From Thermoleophilaceae bacterium (GTDB lineage Bacteria > Actinomycetota > Thermoleophilia > Solirubrobacterales > Thermoleophilaceae): a stretch of DNA of 64,000 nt. The notes under the pieces were generated by a model, which saw only the letters and a list, made by a program, of their open reading frames with translations, had not been told where the DNA came from and made no database searches. Positions 63,471 to 64,000 of this stretch are shown here, one piece after another. A program made the translations under genes and the position numbers. Position 1 is the first letter of the stretch, and the number at the start of each line of letters is the position of its first letter. The stretch spans positions 46,956 through 110,955 of the forward strand of contig JBBDYQ010000020.1 of NCBI GenBank assembly GCA_040901445.1. The letters run 5' to 3'.

Positions 63471-64000
63471 ATGCCCGTCACCGATGCCGAGCGCTGGTTT
63501 CGCGAGAGGTACGCGAGCACCCCCGAGCGGGATGCGTCCTTCGCCACGATGTCGGGCGAGCCGATCGAGCCCCTGTACACGGAGGAGGACGTTCCGGCGG
63601 CGGGGGAGATCGGGCTGCCGGGCGAGTATCCGTACACGCGCGGGGTGTACCCGTCGATGTACCGCGGGAGGCTCTGGACCGTTCGCCTCGTCTCCGGCTT
63701 CGGCACCGCCGAGGAGTCGAACAGGCGCTTCCGCTATCTGCTCGACCACGGCCAGACGGGCCTCTCGGCGGTCTTCGACATGCCCACGCTCATGGGGCAC
63801 GACTCCGACAGCCCCCGCAGCGAGGGCGAGGTGGGGCGCGGCGGCGCCGCGATCGACACCGCGGCCGACATGGAGGCGCTGTTCGACGGCATCCCCCTGG
63901 ACCGGGTCTCGACCAACCTGGTGGTGAGCGGGCCCGCCGCGGTCCTGCTCGCGTTCTACGTGGTGGCGGCGGAGCGGCGGGGTGTGGCGGCGGAGCGGCT
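63471..64000 (+). CDS. Methylmalonyl-CoA mutase large-subunit-type protein (5' part, runs off the window)
   Basis: From ATG 63471 the frame stays open to the window end (~176 residues): PVTDAERWFRERYASTPERD, then PLYTEEDV, GEYPYTRGVYPSMYRGRLWT, GFGTAEESNRRFRYLLDHGQ and TGLSAVFDMPTLMGHDSDSP. This is the substrate-binding barrel of B12-dependent acyl-CoA mutases. Methylmalonyl-CoA is the default substrate, but ethylmalonyl- or isobutyryl-CoA type mutases share these motifs. The B12 domain is beyond the window. Confidence 0.88.
   Translation, partial: MPVTDAERWFRERYASTPERDASFATMSGEPIEPLYTEEDVPAAGEIGLPGEYPYTRGVYPSMYRGRLWTVRLVSGFGTAEESNRRFRYLLDHGQTGLSAVFDMPTLMGHDSDSPRSEGEVGRGGAAIDTAADMEALFDGIPLDRVSTNLVVSGPAAVLLAFYVVAAERRGVAAER

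Noticed and set aside
1..64000. CRISPR array or insertion sequence
   Set aside because: No regularly spaced repeats with spacers, and no transposase signatures in any frame.

Overview
This 64 kb window is chromosomal DNA of a very GC-rich bacterium, most likely a deep-branching actinobacterium (Thermoleophilia/Solirubrobacterales-like; this is an inference from gene content, not a phylogeny). Pointers are the InhA-type FabI, a WS/DGAT wax ester/triacylglycerol synthase, a short LLM-class oxidoreductase of F420 type, ergothioneine genes egtB-egtD, a pair of ArsA-like ATPases of the mycobacterial type, an actinobacterial c-di-AMP riboswitch in front of an RlpA-like gene, PspC/LiaF envelope-stress genes, and pervasive leaderless-looking promoters. 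I see no rRNA, tRNA, CRISPR array or intact insertion sequence.

Layout. 1-6.7 kb: methyltransferase tail, an XRE/nucleotidyltransferase pair (toxin-antitoxin-like), a Lon-N-domain protein, a secreted subtilase, a DsrE/TusA sulfur-relay pair, WS/DGAT and fabI. 6.6-12.6 kb: a tight type II fatty acid synthesis operon on the minus strand (fabD-fabH-fabG-acpP-fabF-acyl-CoA carboxylase carboxyltransferase-tetR) joined mostly by 4-bp stop/start overlaps. 12.6-14.6 kb: copy 1 of a dispersed structured repeat beside a GAF-GGDEF diguanylate cyclase. 14.7-20.2 kb: an accessory-looking stretch with chrA, a VOC protein, an ArsR-ArsC fusion, a gene-poor 0.85 kb, two DHFR-like (RibD C-terminal) proteins and a short tyrosine recombinase. 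20-24 kb: gamma-glutamyltransferase, then parA-ftsZ, the FtsZ with a ~125-residue N-terminal extension. 24.0-24.5 kb: a decayed MNT/HEPN toxin-antitoxin pair. 24.5-26.6 kb: two ArsA/Get3-like ATPases. 26.7-35 kb: a large unknown protein, HxlR regulator, AIM24 protein, a secreted S55-like protein, PilT, an aldo-keto reductase and the primary-type sigma factor.

35-42 kb: YihY/BrkB membrane protein; a tandem 15-bp repeat, promoter and c-di-AMP riboswitch in front of an RlpA-like secreted protein; a LuxR-type response regulator; copy 2 of the structured repeat beside a second diguanylate cyclase, which is divergent from a protein with a degenerate GGDEF-like domain; moeA. 42.1-45.4 kb: a five-gene operon with two TasA/camelysin-like secreted proteins, a third more distant one, a SipW-type signal peptidase and one unknown, a candidate matrix-fibre or surface-layer system. 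45.6-54 kb: glpX, LLM oxidoreductase, dodecin, egtB-egtD, an SDR and a thiolase, an AI-2E family permease. 53.8-64 kb: Ser/Thr kinase, TetR plus quinone oxidoreductase, alpha/beta hydrolase, a LiaF/PspC-histidine kinase-response regulator envelope-stress operon, small redox and VOC proteins, AlkA and the start of a methylmalonyl-CoA mutase.

Working together: the fab operon, FabI and WS/DGAT make and store acyl chains; the c-di-AMP riboswitch/RlpA, PspC/LiaF system, FtsZ/ParA and kinase concern the envelope and division; two cyclases and a dead paralogue concern c-di-GMP. Two unrelated dispersed non-coding repeats, one next to both diguanylate cyclase genes and one at the 3' ends of rpoD and glpX, show conserved secondary structure and are the least explained features here.
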